64,000 bases of DNA, from positions 89,989,877-90,053,876 of the forward strand of contig CM019063.1 in the NCBI GenBank assembly GCA_009667805.1, read 5' to 3'. This DNA is from Leptobrachium leishanense (lineage: Eukaryota; Chordata; Amphibia; Anura; Megophryidae). The first letter of the stretch is position 1. Every line of letters starts with the position of its first letter. Below, piece after piece: positions 43,332 to 54,060 of this stretch. The notes under the pieces were generated by a model. That model was not told the DNA's origin. It ran no database searches and saw only the letters and a list, made by a program, of their open reading frames with translations. Made by a program: the position numbers and the translations under genes.

Positions 43332-43739
43332 CAGCCCTCAAAATTTCCACTCGCATACTCGCGTTTTGCGAGGGGAAATTGAGCGCTGGCGAGTAAAACT
43401 GTACACGCAGGCAGCATGATAAAGTCTATCGTGCTGCCTGCGCTGCGTTTTCAGCCTGCGGCCGTGTTGTTTTTTTTTTCCAGGTCAGCCAGTCTGTTTT
43501 TTTTTTTTTCAGCAAACGGGACTTGGCTGGAATCATTTCCTGGGAGGGAGGGGGGTTTGCTCTCACCCGCGGCACCTTTATCAGACCATCCTGCTGCACG
43601 CTGGATCTTTCTCCTTCACGCTGGGCCCCTTATCTTCCGGGCACAACTTGAAGGATAATCTCCGCCCCCTCATTCTACTCTCCAGGTTAGGTAAGCGGAG
43701 GGGGGGGGGATGAAATAAACGGCAGGGGGTTAAAATGGA

Positions 43740-45075
43740 GAGAAAGAGATGAATGGGGGGGGAGAGAAATTAAATAGAGAGATGAATTGGGGAAGAAATG
43801 AAAGATGAACTGGGGGGGAGAAATGAAATGAAAGATGAACTGGGGGGAAATGAAATGAAAGATGAACTGGGGGCAGAAATGAAATGAAAGATGATTTGGG
43901 GGGAGAAATGAAATGAAAGATGAACGGGGGAGAAATGAAAGATGAACTGGGGGAGAAATGAAAGATGAACTGGGGGAGAAATGAAATGAAAGATGAACTG
44001 GGGGAGAAATGAAAGATGAATGGGGGAGAAATGAAAGATGAATTGGGGGGAGAAATGAAATGAAAGATGAATTGGGGGAGAAATGAAATGAAAGATGAAT
44101 TGGGGGGAAAATGAAAGATGAATTGGGGGAGAAATGAAAGATGAATTGGGGGGAGAAATGAAATGAAAGATGAATTGGGGGGAAAAGAAAGATGAATTGG
44201 GGGGAAATGAAATGAAAGATGAATTGGGGGGAGAAATGAAATGAAAGATGAATGGGGGAGAAATGAAAGATGAATTGGGGGGAAATGAAATGAAAGATGA
44301 ATTGGGGGGAGAAATGAAATGAAAGATGAATTGGGGGGAGAAATGAAATGAATGATGAATTGGGGGAGAAATGAAAGGAAAGATGAACTGGGGGGAGAAA
44401 TGAAAGATGAATTGGGGGGGAGAAATTAAATGAAAGATGAACTGGGGGGAGAAATGAAAGATGAACTGGGGGAGAAATGAAAGATGAACTGGGGGGGAGA
44501 AATGAAATGAAAGATGAACTGGGGGGGAGAAATGAAAGATGAACTGGGGGAGAAATGAAAGATGAATTGGGGGGGAGAAATGAAATGAAAGATGAATTGG
44601 GGGAGAAATGAAATGAAGATGAATTGGGGGAGAAATGAAAGATGAATTGGGGGAGAAATGAAAGATGAATTGGGGGAGAAATGAAATGAAAGATGAATTG
44701 GGGGGGAGAAATGAAAGATGAATTGGGGGGAAATGAAATGAAAGATGAATTGGGGGGGAGAAATGAAATGAAAGATGAATTGGGGGGGAGAAATGAAAGA
44801 TGAATTGGGGGGGAATGAAATGAAAGATGAATTGGGGGGGAGAAATGAAATGAAAGATGAATTGGGGGGGAGAAATGAAAGATGAATTGGGGGGAAATGA
44901 AATGAAAGATGAATTGGGGGAGAAATGAAAGATGAATTGGGGGGAAATGAAATGAAAGATGAATTGGGGGGGAGAAATGAAATGAAAGATGAACTGGGGG
45001 GGGGAGAAATGAAATGAAAGATGAACTGGGGGGGAGAAATGAAATGAAAGATGAACTGGGGGGAGAAATGAAATA
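43740..45075. repeat. G-rich minisatellite, units of ~23 and ~29 bp
   Basis: Units GAAATGAAAGATGAATTGGGG(G)GA and a longer form with an extra GAAATG, about 50 units, with G runs of 5-8. The array resumes at 46437-46540, so the segment in between is an insertion. Regular G runs every ~24 bases could form intermolecular or spaced G-quadruplexes. The 446-residue open frame on the minus strand is a by-product. Confidence 0.9.
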
Positions 45076-45360
45076 GCAACCGGCAAATGGTGATAGAAAA
45101 AGAAAATCAACTTATCTTTTTATGATAAAATGCTGAGGAGGTTCCCTGGAGAAGTTCCAAAATACTCCACACATAGATAGGGCAAAGAAATAGGAAGCCT
45201 CAGCGTCTGGAATAAGTCCCTGTTGTTCTATTCAGTTGGATCGTGGATATTATAATCGCCAAATTTGGCAAAAAAAAGGAAGAAAGATGGGTGTAAGGTA
45301 AAAAATATATTTTTAATTCCAAAATGGATAAATGGATAAAATAGCATAGATATGCTCAAA

Positions 45361-45400
45361 GCCCGACGCGTTTCGTCTACAGCTAGACTTTTTCAAGGGC
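45361..45400 (-). ncRNA. Hammerhead ribozyme motif, locus 3
   Basis: Minus strand: stem I GCCC (45400-45397) with GGGC (45364-45361); core UUGAAAA (45396-45390) in place of CUGANGA; stem II GUCUA/UAGAC with loop GCUG, perfect; GAAA (45374-45371); ACGCGUC with GUC at 45367-45365. Stem II, GAAA and the cleavage triplet are intact, but two conserved core bases (C3 and G12-side G) are changed, so this copy should be inactive. Confidence 0.65.
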
Positions 45401-45521
45401 AATACAAATTAAAAAGCAAAAAATCATATAACAAACAGAACACCCATCTTTCCTTTTATTACCCATACAGGGATTCCATTGGTCAGCTCCTTAATTGTGG
45501 CGTTTTCCTTATATGGTAAGG

Positions 45522-45794
45522 TCACAGACCACATTTACACTCCCATGAGTCTTTGTTCTTAAGTCCAATCCGCTCATTTGTTGTTTTCAAAAAGCCATTT
45601 TCATTGGATATCTTTCGTTTCGTTTTCGGAACGTCGGGGGATCGTTTCCGGTATTCATTTCTATCTTGACTTCCGATTTCATTTCGACCGGAAGTTCTTT
45701 CGTACTGCAGCATCTTCCCCTGTTCGGATCTAATTTCCCTCGCGATCTCCACCTCCACTTCCGTCCCCGTGAAAAACATCCGGAACTTTGCCAT
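45522..45794 (-). CDS. Unrecognised 90-codon frame within the hammerhead insertion
   Basis: Minus-strand frame from ATG 45794; sequence rich in charged residues (EVEIAREIRSEQGK, KRKISNENGFLKTTNERI) and ending ECKCGL. It lies on the same strand as the hammerhead, upstream of it, where a Penelope-like ORF could sit. I recognise no RT or GIY-YIG motif. It may be a remnant or chance; low confidence. Confidence 0.2.
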   Translation of the reverse strand: MAKFRMFFTGTEVEVEIAREIRSEQGKMLQYERTSGRNEIGSQDRNEYRKRSPDVPKTKRKISNENGFLKTTNERIGLKNKDSWECKCGL

Positions 45795-45980
45795 CGTTTA
45801 TTACGGCTCAATGATCGATCTCCAATCCACGATTCTTGTACGAATCTTTATTCCCGATGTATCCAAGATCCTTCGGAAAGCAGATTTTTCTCTTCAGTTC
45901 ATAAAAGGAAAAATATATATATATATAAAAAAAAATTAAAAATGTATATAAACAGAAAATTAAAAAGTAAAGAAATTTCA

Positions 45981-46150
45981 CCAGAAGTGAAATACAAATA
46001 TATAGATAAAAAAGTTTGTATTACCAACCCTGAAACAAGGGGAAAAGGAAGGGGAACCCCTAAGAGAGATATCCCTTAGTATCTTGTATAAATTTCTTCA
46101 TAAAAAATAAATAAAATATAAAAACAATAAATATAAAAAAATAAAAATAA
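45981..46150 (+). repeat. Left arm of foldback
   Basis: 'ccagaagtgaaatacaaata' onwards; reverse complement of 46260-46436, essentially identical over the outer 140 bp. The inner part is A/T-rich. Confidence 0.85.
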
Positions 46151-46259
46151 AAATAAAAAATTAAAAATATTTCATTTTAATTTTTTAATTTTTTATTTTT
46201 AATTTTTATTTTCATTTTTTTATTTTATTTATTTTTTTTCATTTTTTTCATTTTTTTTT

Positions 46260-46436
46260 ATTTTTATGTTTATTATTTTTTTATATTTATTGTTTTTATA
46301 TTTTATTTATTTTTTATGAAGAAATTTATACAAGATACTAAGGGATATCTCTCTTAGGGGTTCCCCTTCCTTTTCCCCTTGTTTCAGGGTTGGTAATACA
46401 AACTTTTTTATCTATATATTTGTATTTCACTTCTGG
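46260..46436 (-). repeat. Right arm of foldback
   Basis: Partner of 45981-46150; abuts the resumed minisatellite. Confidence 0.85.
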
Positions 46437-47324
46437 AGAAATGAAAGGAAAGATGAACTGGGGGGAGAAATGAAAGATGAATGGGGGGGAAATGGAAAGG
46501 AAGATGAATTGGGGGGAGAAATGGAGAGAGATGAATGAAGAGGAGGAGATGAATGGGGAGAGAGAAATTAATTGGGCAAAAGAAATTAAAGGGAGGGAGA
46601 AATTAATTAAAGTGGGGAGAGAAATTAATTAAAGGGGGCCCCTTGGCAGAAAAAAGGTTCCCCACCCCTGGTGTAAACTAAGGGAAAGTAAAAAGCTGCC
46701 AAGCTGTCAGCGCGTCAGAAGTGACGCCAGAACCAGCGCCGCTACTACAATGCCTGCTAGAGGCCATAATTGGTGAAATGGTGGTTAGGTTATGAGGCAT
46801 TTGAGGTTATGCAAAATAAATCCTATTTATAAAGAAAGAGGTGATACAGAAGGAGCAAAAAAAAGAAAAAAATGGGGATGGAAGTATCGCAGACGAAAAT
46901 TAATGGATTCATCTATATAAGCATTCAAGGGGGAAACCTGACTTTGGGGTCTTCTAACTTCTAATGATAACCTGGCATATGAATAATGTGAGTATTAGGT
47001 TCCACTTGATATATCGGATGCATAAACCCCAAATTAATTTGGTCCTAAAAACTGTTGGAGAGGAGTCTGTACTTAATGGATGAAACTACTTGTCTGGGTC
47101 TGGTGCTCGGGTATACATGTATCTGATGCCTGGGTATTAATGTTATTTATTATTTTGTAACTTTATTCTGAATAAAACCTTTAACAGTGTAATTTCATAA
47201 GATAATTTAAGAAGGCGTGTTTAGGGGCGGAGTTTAGGGCAGGGTAGGTGGGGCAACTGGTGGCGAGTAACTCTTATGGTCTGGCTAGTAGCTTGGGACT
47301 TGAATTTTGAGCCCTGATAATAAT

Positions 47325-48202
47325 ACTCCACTATACTAAGGGATATGAATAGTCATTGAAATAACCGGTGGTTCCTAGTCACATCTTGGTCTTTGCACGT
47401 TTAATTTCTTTTAACATTGCAAAAGAGCCTTTTTTTCCTTATCTTTCTGTTTTTAGCAGACTTTGTCACCATTCAATAACTCATACACATATTTTACAAT
47501 AAAATGTAAGCATTAAGAGCGCAACAGGGTTTTCTAATATTATTTCTAATAAAGAAAATAAAAGCATTTCTAATAAAGCCGTGTTCTTATTCTTTCTATT
47601 GTGAAGTGCTCAATATTGCAACTCTTCACTTTATTCCTCAACTTTTATTTCCTTTATATTTTACCTTGAAGTGCGTGATGTATTTTTTTCTAATAAAGGC
47701 TCCTATTTTGTGTATTTTTAATATAGCTTTCAGTGGTATGTAATTTTTCTATTCACGCCAAACAAAAACACAACTTTTATTTATATTAATGATGCCCGGG
47801 TCAAAAATCAGTCCATGGGCTATTGAATTAAATATGTTCCCTTTATTATTAAAGTGCCTGGCAATTTGTTTCCTGTCTGCTCCCACCTTTGAAAAGCTAT
47901 GATTGTAGGACTGACATGTTCTTATTTTAGCACTAAATATACCCTAGTGGCTCTTAGCTTTTAGTTCTGCTTTTTTTATTATGTACAAGGAATGCATAGT
48001 GCACTCAGGATGGCTTATGCAATTAATTTGATTTGCATGCTGAGCTGCAAGTGATCAATGCGTCAATAAACCTTGATACTTTTATATCTACATATAAGAC
48101 AATAAGATACTCCGCCGTGAATTTAAATGACAGTCACTGTCAGCTGACATATTGTAATCTTCAAAAGAAAGTTGATGGAGAAGACTCTTTGGCTGAAGTT
48201 GT
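47325..48202. other. Unique DNA
   Basis: Nothing recognised. Confidence 0.45.
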
Positions 48203-48605
48203 ATGACCATGGTAACTCTATTTTGCAAATCAGAGAATCATGTTCTCTTATTGGCCAGTTGTGTTCACAAAGCCATCTCACACCATATTCACCTCTATAG
48301 AAGAGACGAGGAAACTCCACATCATACTGGGAGAAGAGGAGCCGGCGGTGAAAATATCTGCCCAATACGTCACAGAATGTCACAGACTGAGAGGAACATG
48401 AGAGATCCCGGACTTATAAATCCCCAACACGGACTCGCCCCCATCCCACTTCACATTATCCCTTACCCCTGATAATGTCCATGGACTGGCCCATCCCCCC
48501 CCCATATATATGTCCCATTACCCCCCCTCCTCCCCATATGCTTTGGCAATGCTAAAATGTATTTGGTCCTGCCAATAAAGCTTATTTTGATTTGATTTGA
48601 TTTGA
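48203..48605 (+). mobile_element. Non-LTR retrotransposon 3' end with (TTTGA)n tail
   Basis: In one frame about 48307-48390 reads TRKLHIILGEEEPAVKISAQ, YVTECHRLRG, then a stop, a plausible ORF2 end. It is followed by 'tttggtcctgccaataaagc' and (ttga/tttga)n. Clade uncertain (Rex/I-like). The 5' limit is not visible. Confidence 0.5.
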
Positions 48606-49059
48606 TATCACTCAGAGAAGAGTTAAAAGGACATCTTTCACCTCTTCTCTTATTGGTGTGTCATATTTTAGCTTTGTGCAACCAATTTGGCCAATCAGAG
48701 AACTCACGTAGCAGTCCACCTGTGCGAGTTCCTATACAGTACATATAATGGGCGATATTTTGTGGGCTACATTGGGTGGGCTCGCCGAACATTTTCGTCA
48801 AGGAAATACTTGTAATTATTAATATTGATCTTGAATGTGACCCTTCTGAAAGGACGCATAGATAGGTTGGCTTAGGAACTTTAAAAAATATTATTCAAAA
48901 ATGGCCGGTTTCATTTGGGAACTAAAACTTATATTTTGGTTTTATATGAATTTTTTTTTATAAACGGAAGTGCTGTCCTGAAGAAGACTTATCCTTCTCC
49001 CTCAAAAGCAAGTGAAAAAGTTCTAACCATTATAATTTAGTTTGGTATGAATATATGGT
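48606..49059. other. Unique DNA
   Basis: Nothing recognised. Confidence 0.4.
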
Positions 49060-49063
49060 TTAA

Positions 49064-49512
49064 CCCCTTCACTACTGCTTTCGAGATACCTCAGGCTTGA
49101 TATCGTGTTATCTCAATATGCTGATCTGCTGCGCAAACGCTAATGAATTTTTCTGCAAACAAATTTTGTTTGCTTTTGGGTGGGAGAAGGTGCCCCCAAA
49201 GTTTTAGCCCTGTGGGCATAATGCCCTAAGAGCTAAAACTGTAAAATGAGCTGTTCAAAGCTCTGAAATATTGGGCTTTCAGCAGCCGATGCAGGAAAAA
49301 AAGAATAGACCAGCCGTTCAAACCTCTGTAACTCAATTTGGCAGTAGATGGCACCATCTACTGGCCAAAATAGGTTATTTACAGTACGACATACAATGGG
49401 AATAAACTCAAATATTTCTTACTTTATAATCAATTAATAACGATTTTAGAAGAAAAAAAAAACACTGGTTTCTGACAATGTTTTTTTGGAAAATTACTTG
49501 GTAGTGAAGGGG
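49064..49512 (+). mobile_element. Family K element, full-length (TTAA-flanked)
   Basis: TTAA at 49060-49063 and 49513-49516; ends CCCCTTCACTACTGC and 'ttggtagtgaagggg'. Contains 'gccctgtgggcataatgccc' and 'cagtagatggcaccatctactg' hairpins. 449 bp, no coding. Ends resemble family G (CCCCTTCGCTGC), so one transposase may move both. Confidence 0.75.
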
Positions 49513-49516
49513 TTAA

Positions 49517-50095
49517 GCACCATCAGACCCACTTGTTTTGATTCAATGTCACCAAATGCTCTACTTGCCGTGTATTTTTCTATTAACGAGTTGTTGTAGA
49601 CTAGGCTGCATCTAGATGCCTCTAAGGAATTTCTGAAATTTTACCTGAAGCATCCTTTCCCTCAAACTGGGGCTTATTATTAATCCCTGGTGCGTGCTCA
49701 CTGCTAGATAATAATCAAGAAAATGATTATTTTTAATTCTGTCCTTTTTAAATCATGCTAGTTCATCTAAGGTCAGGATAAGTAGAAATTTTACATTCTG
49801 TGTTTTCTCTTTATTTAAATAGTTTATCTTTGAAAAATAAATAAAGCAAATTCCATCAGTGTCTAATTCCCATTATTTTTTAGGTAAAACAATATTTTCC
49901 TCTAAAAGGCATTGCTTTTGCTAAATTCCACAAATTCACAGCTGCTACAAGGAGGGAATAATGTATCAGAAAGAAAAGAGGCTATATACTGTATATATAT
50001 TTATTTTCAGACTGTGCAAACACATCACTGATATATAAAGACCATTCAAATATTAGTTGGCACTTGCAGTTTTCCATGTTTAATCCCTTCGCTAG
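49517..50095. other. Unique DNA
   Basis: Nothing recognised. Confidence 0.4.
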
Positions 50096-50152
50096 TACGT
50101 GATTTTCCATAAAACCACTGGCAGGAACCAGTGGTTTTATGGAAAATTAATT
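50096..50152. repeat. Palindrome 'ttttccataaaaccactgg' and its complement
   Basis: Perfect 19-bp arms around 'caggaa'; preceded by 'aatcccttcgctagtacgtg', which suggests one end of a TTAA/CCCTTCGC MITE. Related to 11247-11318. Confidence 0.7.
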
Positions 50153-50429
50153 TTCCATACTATATAAAGAGGTGTCCCACTATATATGTTCATTGTAGGC
50201 ATGCCCTATTTGGCTTCCTCTCCTGATCTAAAAGGCACTCCCAGTTGTACATTACATCTTTTCATGGTTCTGTGAGGGAAAAATGGACCTGCAAGCTTTT
50301 CACGCAATTTCAGCATATCGGCTGTCAAGTCCAATGTGTTGAAATGTTATGGGCTCCAAATATGTCTATATGGAGATGAATTTCACTAGAAATTCCTATG
50401 CATTGCTCCAGGATAAGACTAAATTGCGT

Positions 50430-50815
50430 ACACTTGGGGCAGTATTACATTGTGCCCGCTAAAACAGAGACACTAAGGTGGAAAACTTGCCCCTGCAGGT
50501 TTCCCCTTAGCGTCCCCGTTTCAGCTCCATATTACGAGGCAGGCGCTGATTCATGCTGCAGCAAGTATTTCCTCCTGGACTCCATAGGACTCCATGGAGG
50601 CTTGCGCTGCCATGTCAGCTGACCTGCAGGATCTCGCTTCTCATCAGATCCTGCAAGTCCACGGAGTGGTTGAGGAGGGACACTATGAACTTTTTCTCCC
50701 CAGTCTCAATCTCCTCCCGGCAGCAGAAGCAGCGGATCGGGCCGCCGTTCTTGCCCCGGGATGAGAGGTGAGTATTATTGGGGGGATTTTTAGCTAGTGC
50801 TGACTGATTCCACAG
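50430..50815 (+). mobile_element. Family E fragment, copy 3
   Basis: 'attacattgtgcccgctaaaacag' start, 'cccctgcaggtttccccttagcg' and 'ggggggatttttagctagtg'; truncated on the right by family K. Provides the uninterrupted target sequence for the 3368-4316 insertion. Confidence 0.6.
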
Positions 50816-50819
50816 TAGC

Positions 50820-51012
50820 TCTTTGGGCATTATGCTCACAGGGTTAAAACATTGGGGCACCTTCTGCAGCCCAAAAGCAAACACAATTAATTTACAGCAA
50901 ACAAATTTAATTTGCTTTTGGGCTGCAGATCAGCATATCGAGATATCGAGATATCGGGGCACCAGATGGTGGCTTTGAAGTCCGAGATATCTCGATATCG
51001 GTAGTGAAGGGG
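50820..51012 (+). mobile_element. Family K fragment
   Basis: Ends 'ggtagtgaagggg' with TTAA at 51013-51016; contains 'gcagcccaaaagcaaa..tttgcttttgggctgc' and 'cgagatatctcg' hairpins. Confidence 0.65.
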
Positions 51013-51359
51013 TTAATGGAAACCCACTTGATATTGAAAGGGTTAAAAAAGGAGCTATCGATGCATCCTGACATCCATTAACTTTTCACTTTCCAGAAAA
51101 CAAAACGAAAATAAGTTCTAGCGGTAAATTTTCAGGATTATTCAAAGAGAATCGACAAGTCACAGCACGTTCGGTGACTTTTCGTTCTCTTCAATTCAGT
51201 GCGATTCGGTGATCCTATGTCAGCGACCCTGCCGTATACTCAGCACAGTGGCGTAACTAGAAACCTGAGGGCCCCGATGCAAGAATCCACGAAGGGCCCC
51301 CCCAAAAAAAGATCTATGTATTTTTACTTATTTTTCACTGCAAAATAAAACAAAGATAG

Positions 51360-52050
51360 TATTGCCCCCAGCTCACATGGATATATATTGCCCCCCAGCT
51401 CACATGGATATATATTGCCCCCCCAGCTCTCATGGGTATATATAGGGCCCCACAGCTCTCATGGATATATATTGGCCCCCAGCTCATGGGTATATATAGG
51501 GCCCCCAGCTCATGGGTATATAGGCCCCCAGCTCATGGGTATATAGGCCCCCAGCTCATGGGTATATAGGGCCCTAGCTCATGGGTATATAGGCCCCCAG
51601 CTCATGGGTATATAGGTCCCCAGCTCATGGGTATACAGGGCCCCTGCTCATGGGTATATAGGCCCCCAGCTCATGGGTATATAGGTCCCCAGCTCATGGG
51701 TATACAGGGCCCCAGCTCATGGGTATATAGGCCCCCAGCTCATGGGTATATAGGGCCCCCAGCTCAAGGGTATATAGGGCCCCCAGCTCATGGGTATATA
51801 GGGCCCCAGCTCATGGGTATACAGGGCCCCAGCTCATGGGTATATAGGCCCCCAGCTCATGGGTATATAGGGCCCCAGCTCATGGGTATATAGGCCCCCA
51901 GCCCATGGGTATATAGGGCCCCAGCTCATGGGTATATAGGGCCCCCAGCTCATGGGTATATAGGGCCCCCAGCTCATGGGTATATACGGCCCCCAGCTCA
52001 TGGGTATATACGGCCCCCAGCTCTCATGGGTATATACGGCCCCCAGCTCT
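51360..52050. repeat. 23-bp minisatellite, unit CCCCAGCTCATGGGTATATAGG
   Basis: About 30 units of CCCCAGCTCATGGGTATA(TA)GG(G); the first units read 'ccccagctcacatggatatatattg'. Shares the CCCCAGCTCATGG core with 38979-39645. Confidence 0.9.
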
Positions 52051-52059
52051 CACCTCTGC

Positions 52060-52250
52060 TGGCCCCAGGTCAGGCTCCGCCGGCGTTCCGTTGTTCTCCG
52101 AGGCGAGCGGCCGCTGGAAGCATGCGTCTTGGCCGCTCGCCGGAAACCACCTGATCAGTGCAGAGGTCTCGCGAGAGGATCTCGTGCGCTGGTCAGGTGG
52201 TTCCTATCCCACGTGAGCGGCCAAGCTGCATGTCAGTGGCCGCTCGCAGG
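52060..52250. repeat. GC-rich imperfect palindrome after the array
   Basis: 'ggccgctcgc', 'accacctgatcag' and their complements lie symmetrically about 'gaggtctcgcgagaggatctcg' near 52165-52185. Same array-then-palindrome order as at 39635-39858. Confidence 0.65.
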
Positions 52251-52900
52251 GAGAGGGACGGCCAGCGCGCGGCTCCCAGATTCCGGTGCTGATTGCCGGA
52301 ATCTGGCGGGCGGCGCCGGGCCCCCCTCCAGTGGCGGAATGCCAGGGCCTGGTCGCAACTGCGACCTCTGCGACCCTGGTACTTCCGCCACTGACTCAGC
52401 AAGCACCACAGGGCCGTTGCAGTGCAGGGAAAAGCCGCCACAAACCCACCGAACACTCACCGCAAAACCCGGTGAGCGCTCACCGAAATGCGCAAAACAG
52501 CTGGATTAACCCCGCCGAACACGCCAGAGAAACCCGACTAGCCGCCAATCACAGCGCAGAGCAGCCGCCGAAAAAACCTGACACGCAGATGAATGAGGTG
52601 AAAAAACCCACAAAAAAGCAGTTCGCTTGAAAGTTGGAAAATTTAAACACTGTTTGCACAGAAACTACAGAACGAAAATGTCTGAAATTTACATATAAGA
52701 TCCAATGAATGATAATAAAAAGGTCTGTTACAGAAAAAAGAAAAAATGCTTAAAAAAAAAAAAGAAAAAAGTTTGCAAAAATAATCCCAAAAACTGCCTA
52801 AAATATCCTAAAAAATCTATGAATAAAAGACGTTTTTTGCAGAATATTATAATCAACGGTTTATTGATATCCCATATAGCCTGTGGGATTCGTCTGAATA

Positions 52901-53738
52901 AGGCTGGGGTCAGACGAACGCAGTGTGAACGTGCGTTTACCCGCACTTTATTACGGCCGTGGTAGCAGCAAATGACGTCCATGGCGGCCAACATACAAAG
53001 TACGGCCGCACGAAAGTTCGGCCGCGCAACGCAAGCGGCAAACGAATGCATTTTTTCTATAATGTCGAACTGCTAGTACGACGCACAGAGTGCGCTGCAT
53101 CGGCATAGCGGCGTGTGGGCGTGATTAGGAGACGTCAGACGCTGCACATGTCTGGCCAACATCACGTCCATTTGTTTTTAATAGCTCCGTCAAAAATCAC
53201 GGCCGTAAGGCTAGGGTCAGACTAGCGCACTTTAAACGTGCGTTCTGGCGCACTTAATTACGGCCGCACTAGCAGCAAATGTCGGGCAATGACGGCCAAT
53301 ATACGAAGTATGGTCGCACGAAAGTCCGGCCGTGCAACGCAAGTGGCAAACGAACGCATTTTGTCGAGAAACCACTAGTACGGACGTACAGAGTGCGCTG
53401 CGCCCACTAGCGGCGGGTGTGTGTGATTTGGAGATGTCAGACACTGCTAATGTCCGGCCAACATAACGTCCAGATGCAAAAGTGTTTTATTGATGATCCG
53501 TACAAAATCACGAACGCAAATGCGCATCGTATGACCGCTATCGCGTACTCCGTGAAAAAATGCGTCCATTCGTTCGAACGCACTTTTTCACAGACATCGA
53601 GAAAATGCGTTCGTCTGACCCTAGCCTTATTGTGCATCGTATGACCACTGTCGCGTCTTACGTCAAAAAGTGCGTTCATGCTTTCGGATGCACTTTTTGA
53701 TGGTAGACGTGAAAAATGCGTTAGTCTGACCCTACCCT
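52901..53738 (+). mobile_element. Family B element (outer)
   Basis: Ends AGGCTGGGGTCAGACGAACG and 'ttagtctgaccctaccct', TA on both sides (52899-52900, 53739-53740). The flanking family A reads across the gap. Confidence 0.8.
53208..53627 (+). mobile_element. Family B element (inner), nested in another family B
   Basis: 420 bp, AGGCTAGGGTCAGACTAGCG to 'gtctgaccctagcct', TA at 53206-53207 and 53628-53629. It lies in the middle of the outer copy, same orientation. The inner copy matches consensus better, consistent with being younger. Confidence 0.85.
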
Positions 53739-54060
53739 TAATCTTTCGAATAAAACCACCGAACAGCAGGAAATTTCAGCAACTTTTCTCAGCTGGGTTT
53801 TGTTCTCTGAATAGATGAAGCATTGCTTCTCTATGGGGATTCACTGCGCTCGAACAGGCAACGAACAGGCACCGTATGTGCAGACAATTCCCCAACATTT
53901 GGTGAACTGCCTGCTCTCTGAATAGCCAAATGGCCAGGGAAGGTGACCGTACATTGAAGTTCACTGCTCGGTTACCTTTCGGCCACAATTCGGATCTCTT
54001 TGAATAACCCTGCTTAAGTTTTATTTTTCTAAATAAACAAAAAAATCAAATGTTGGTTAA

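Larger units (their letters stand above)
45076..46436 (-). mobile_element. Hammerhead-bearing insertion in the minisatellite
   Basis: Non-repeat DNA of 1361 bp separates two parts of the G-rich array. It contains, in minus-strand order, a ~170-bp foldback (46436-45981), a short possible coding segment (45794-45522) and a hammerhead motif (45400-45361). Foldback plus hammerhead repeats the design of 3368-4316, though the sequences differ. Penelope-like or retrozyme-like origin is inferred. Confidence 0.55.
43332..47324 (+). mobile_element. ~4-kb hAT-like element (CAG..CCCTCAAAATTTCC ends)
   Basis: The left end CAGCCCTCAAAATTTCCACT and right end 'gaattttgagccctg' are imperfect inverted repeats. 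It is inserted in the (TAA)n tail of the L2 copy, and TAA repeats resume at 47325. The target repeat hides any 8-bp duplication. It contains 'tgctgcctgcgctgcg' GC-rich DNA, the G-rich minisatellite, a foldback insertion and 'ggcgagtaactcttatggtc' near the right end. I see no transposase. Confidence 0.6.
51246..52393 (+). mobile_element. hAT-like element with minisatellite (CAGTGGCGTAACTA ends)
   Basis: 1148 bp. The left end CAGTGGCGTAACTAG and right end TACTTCCGCCACTG are flanked by ACTCAGCA at 51238-51245 and 52394-52401; the intact family A reads 'attcagcaagcacc' there. 8-bp duplication and ends fit the hAT superfamily. The interior is a 23-bp minisatellite plus a GC-rich imperfect palindrome around 'gtctcgcgaga'. 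No transposase. Confidence 0.9.
51133..54012 (+). mobile_element. Family A hosting a hAT element and family B within family B
   Basis: Begins CAGGATTATTCAAAGAG and ends 'ctttgaataaccctg'. Subtracting the nested 1148-bp hAT (plus 8-bp duplication) and the 838-bp family B unit leaves about 0.88 kb, the normal family A length, in the normal order. Confidence 0.85.

Noticed and set aside
43770..45110. 446-codon minus-strand frame of SSFISPPQFIFHF-type repeats
   Set aside because: Pure translation of the G-rich minisatellite; the unit contains no stop on that strand in any frame, so length is not evidence for a gene.
51627..51893. 88-codon GYIGPPAH repeat frame
   Set aside because: Translation of the 23-bp minisatellite in the hAT element.
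53417..53644. Possible host exons in CpG-rich 52.9-53.7 kb
   Set aside because: All of it is accounted for by nested family B elements with recognisable ends.
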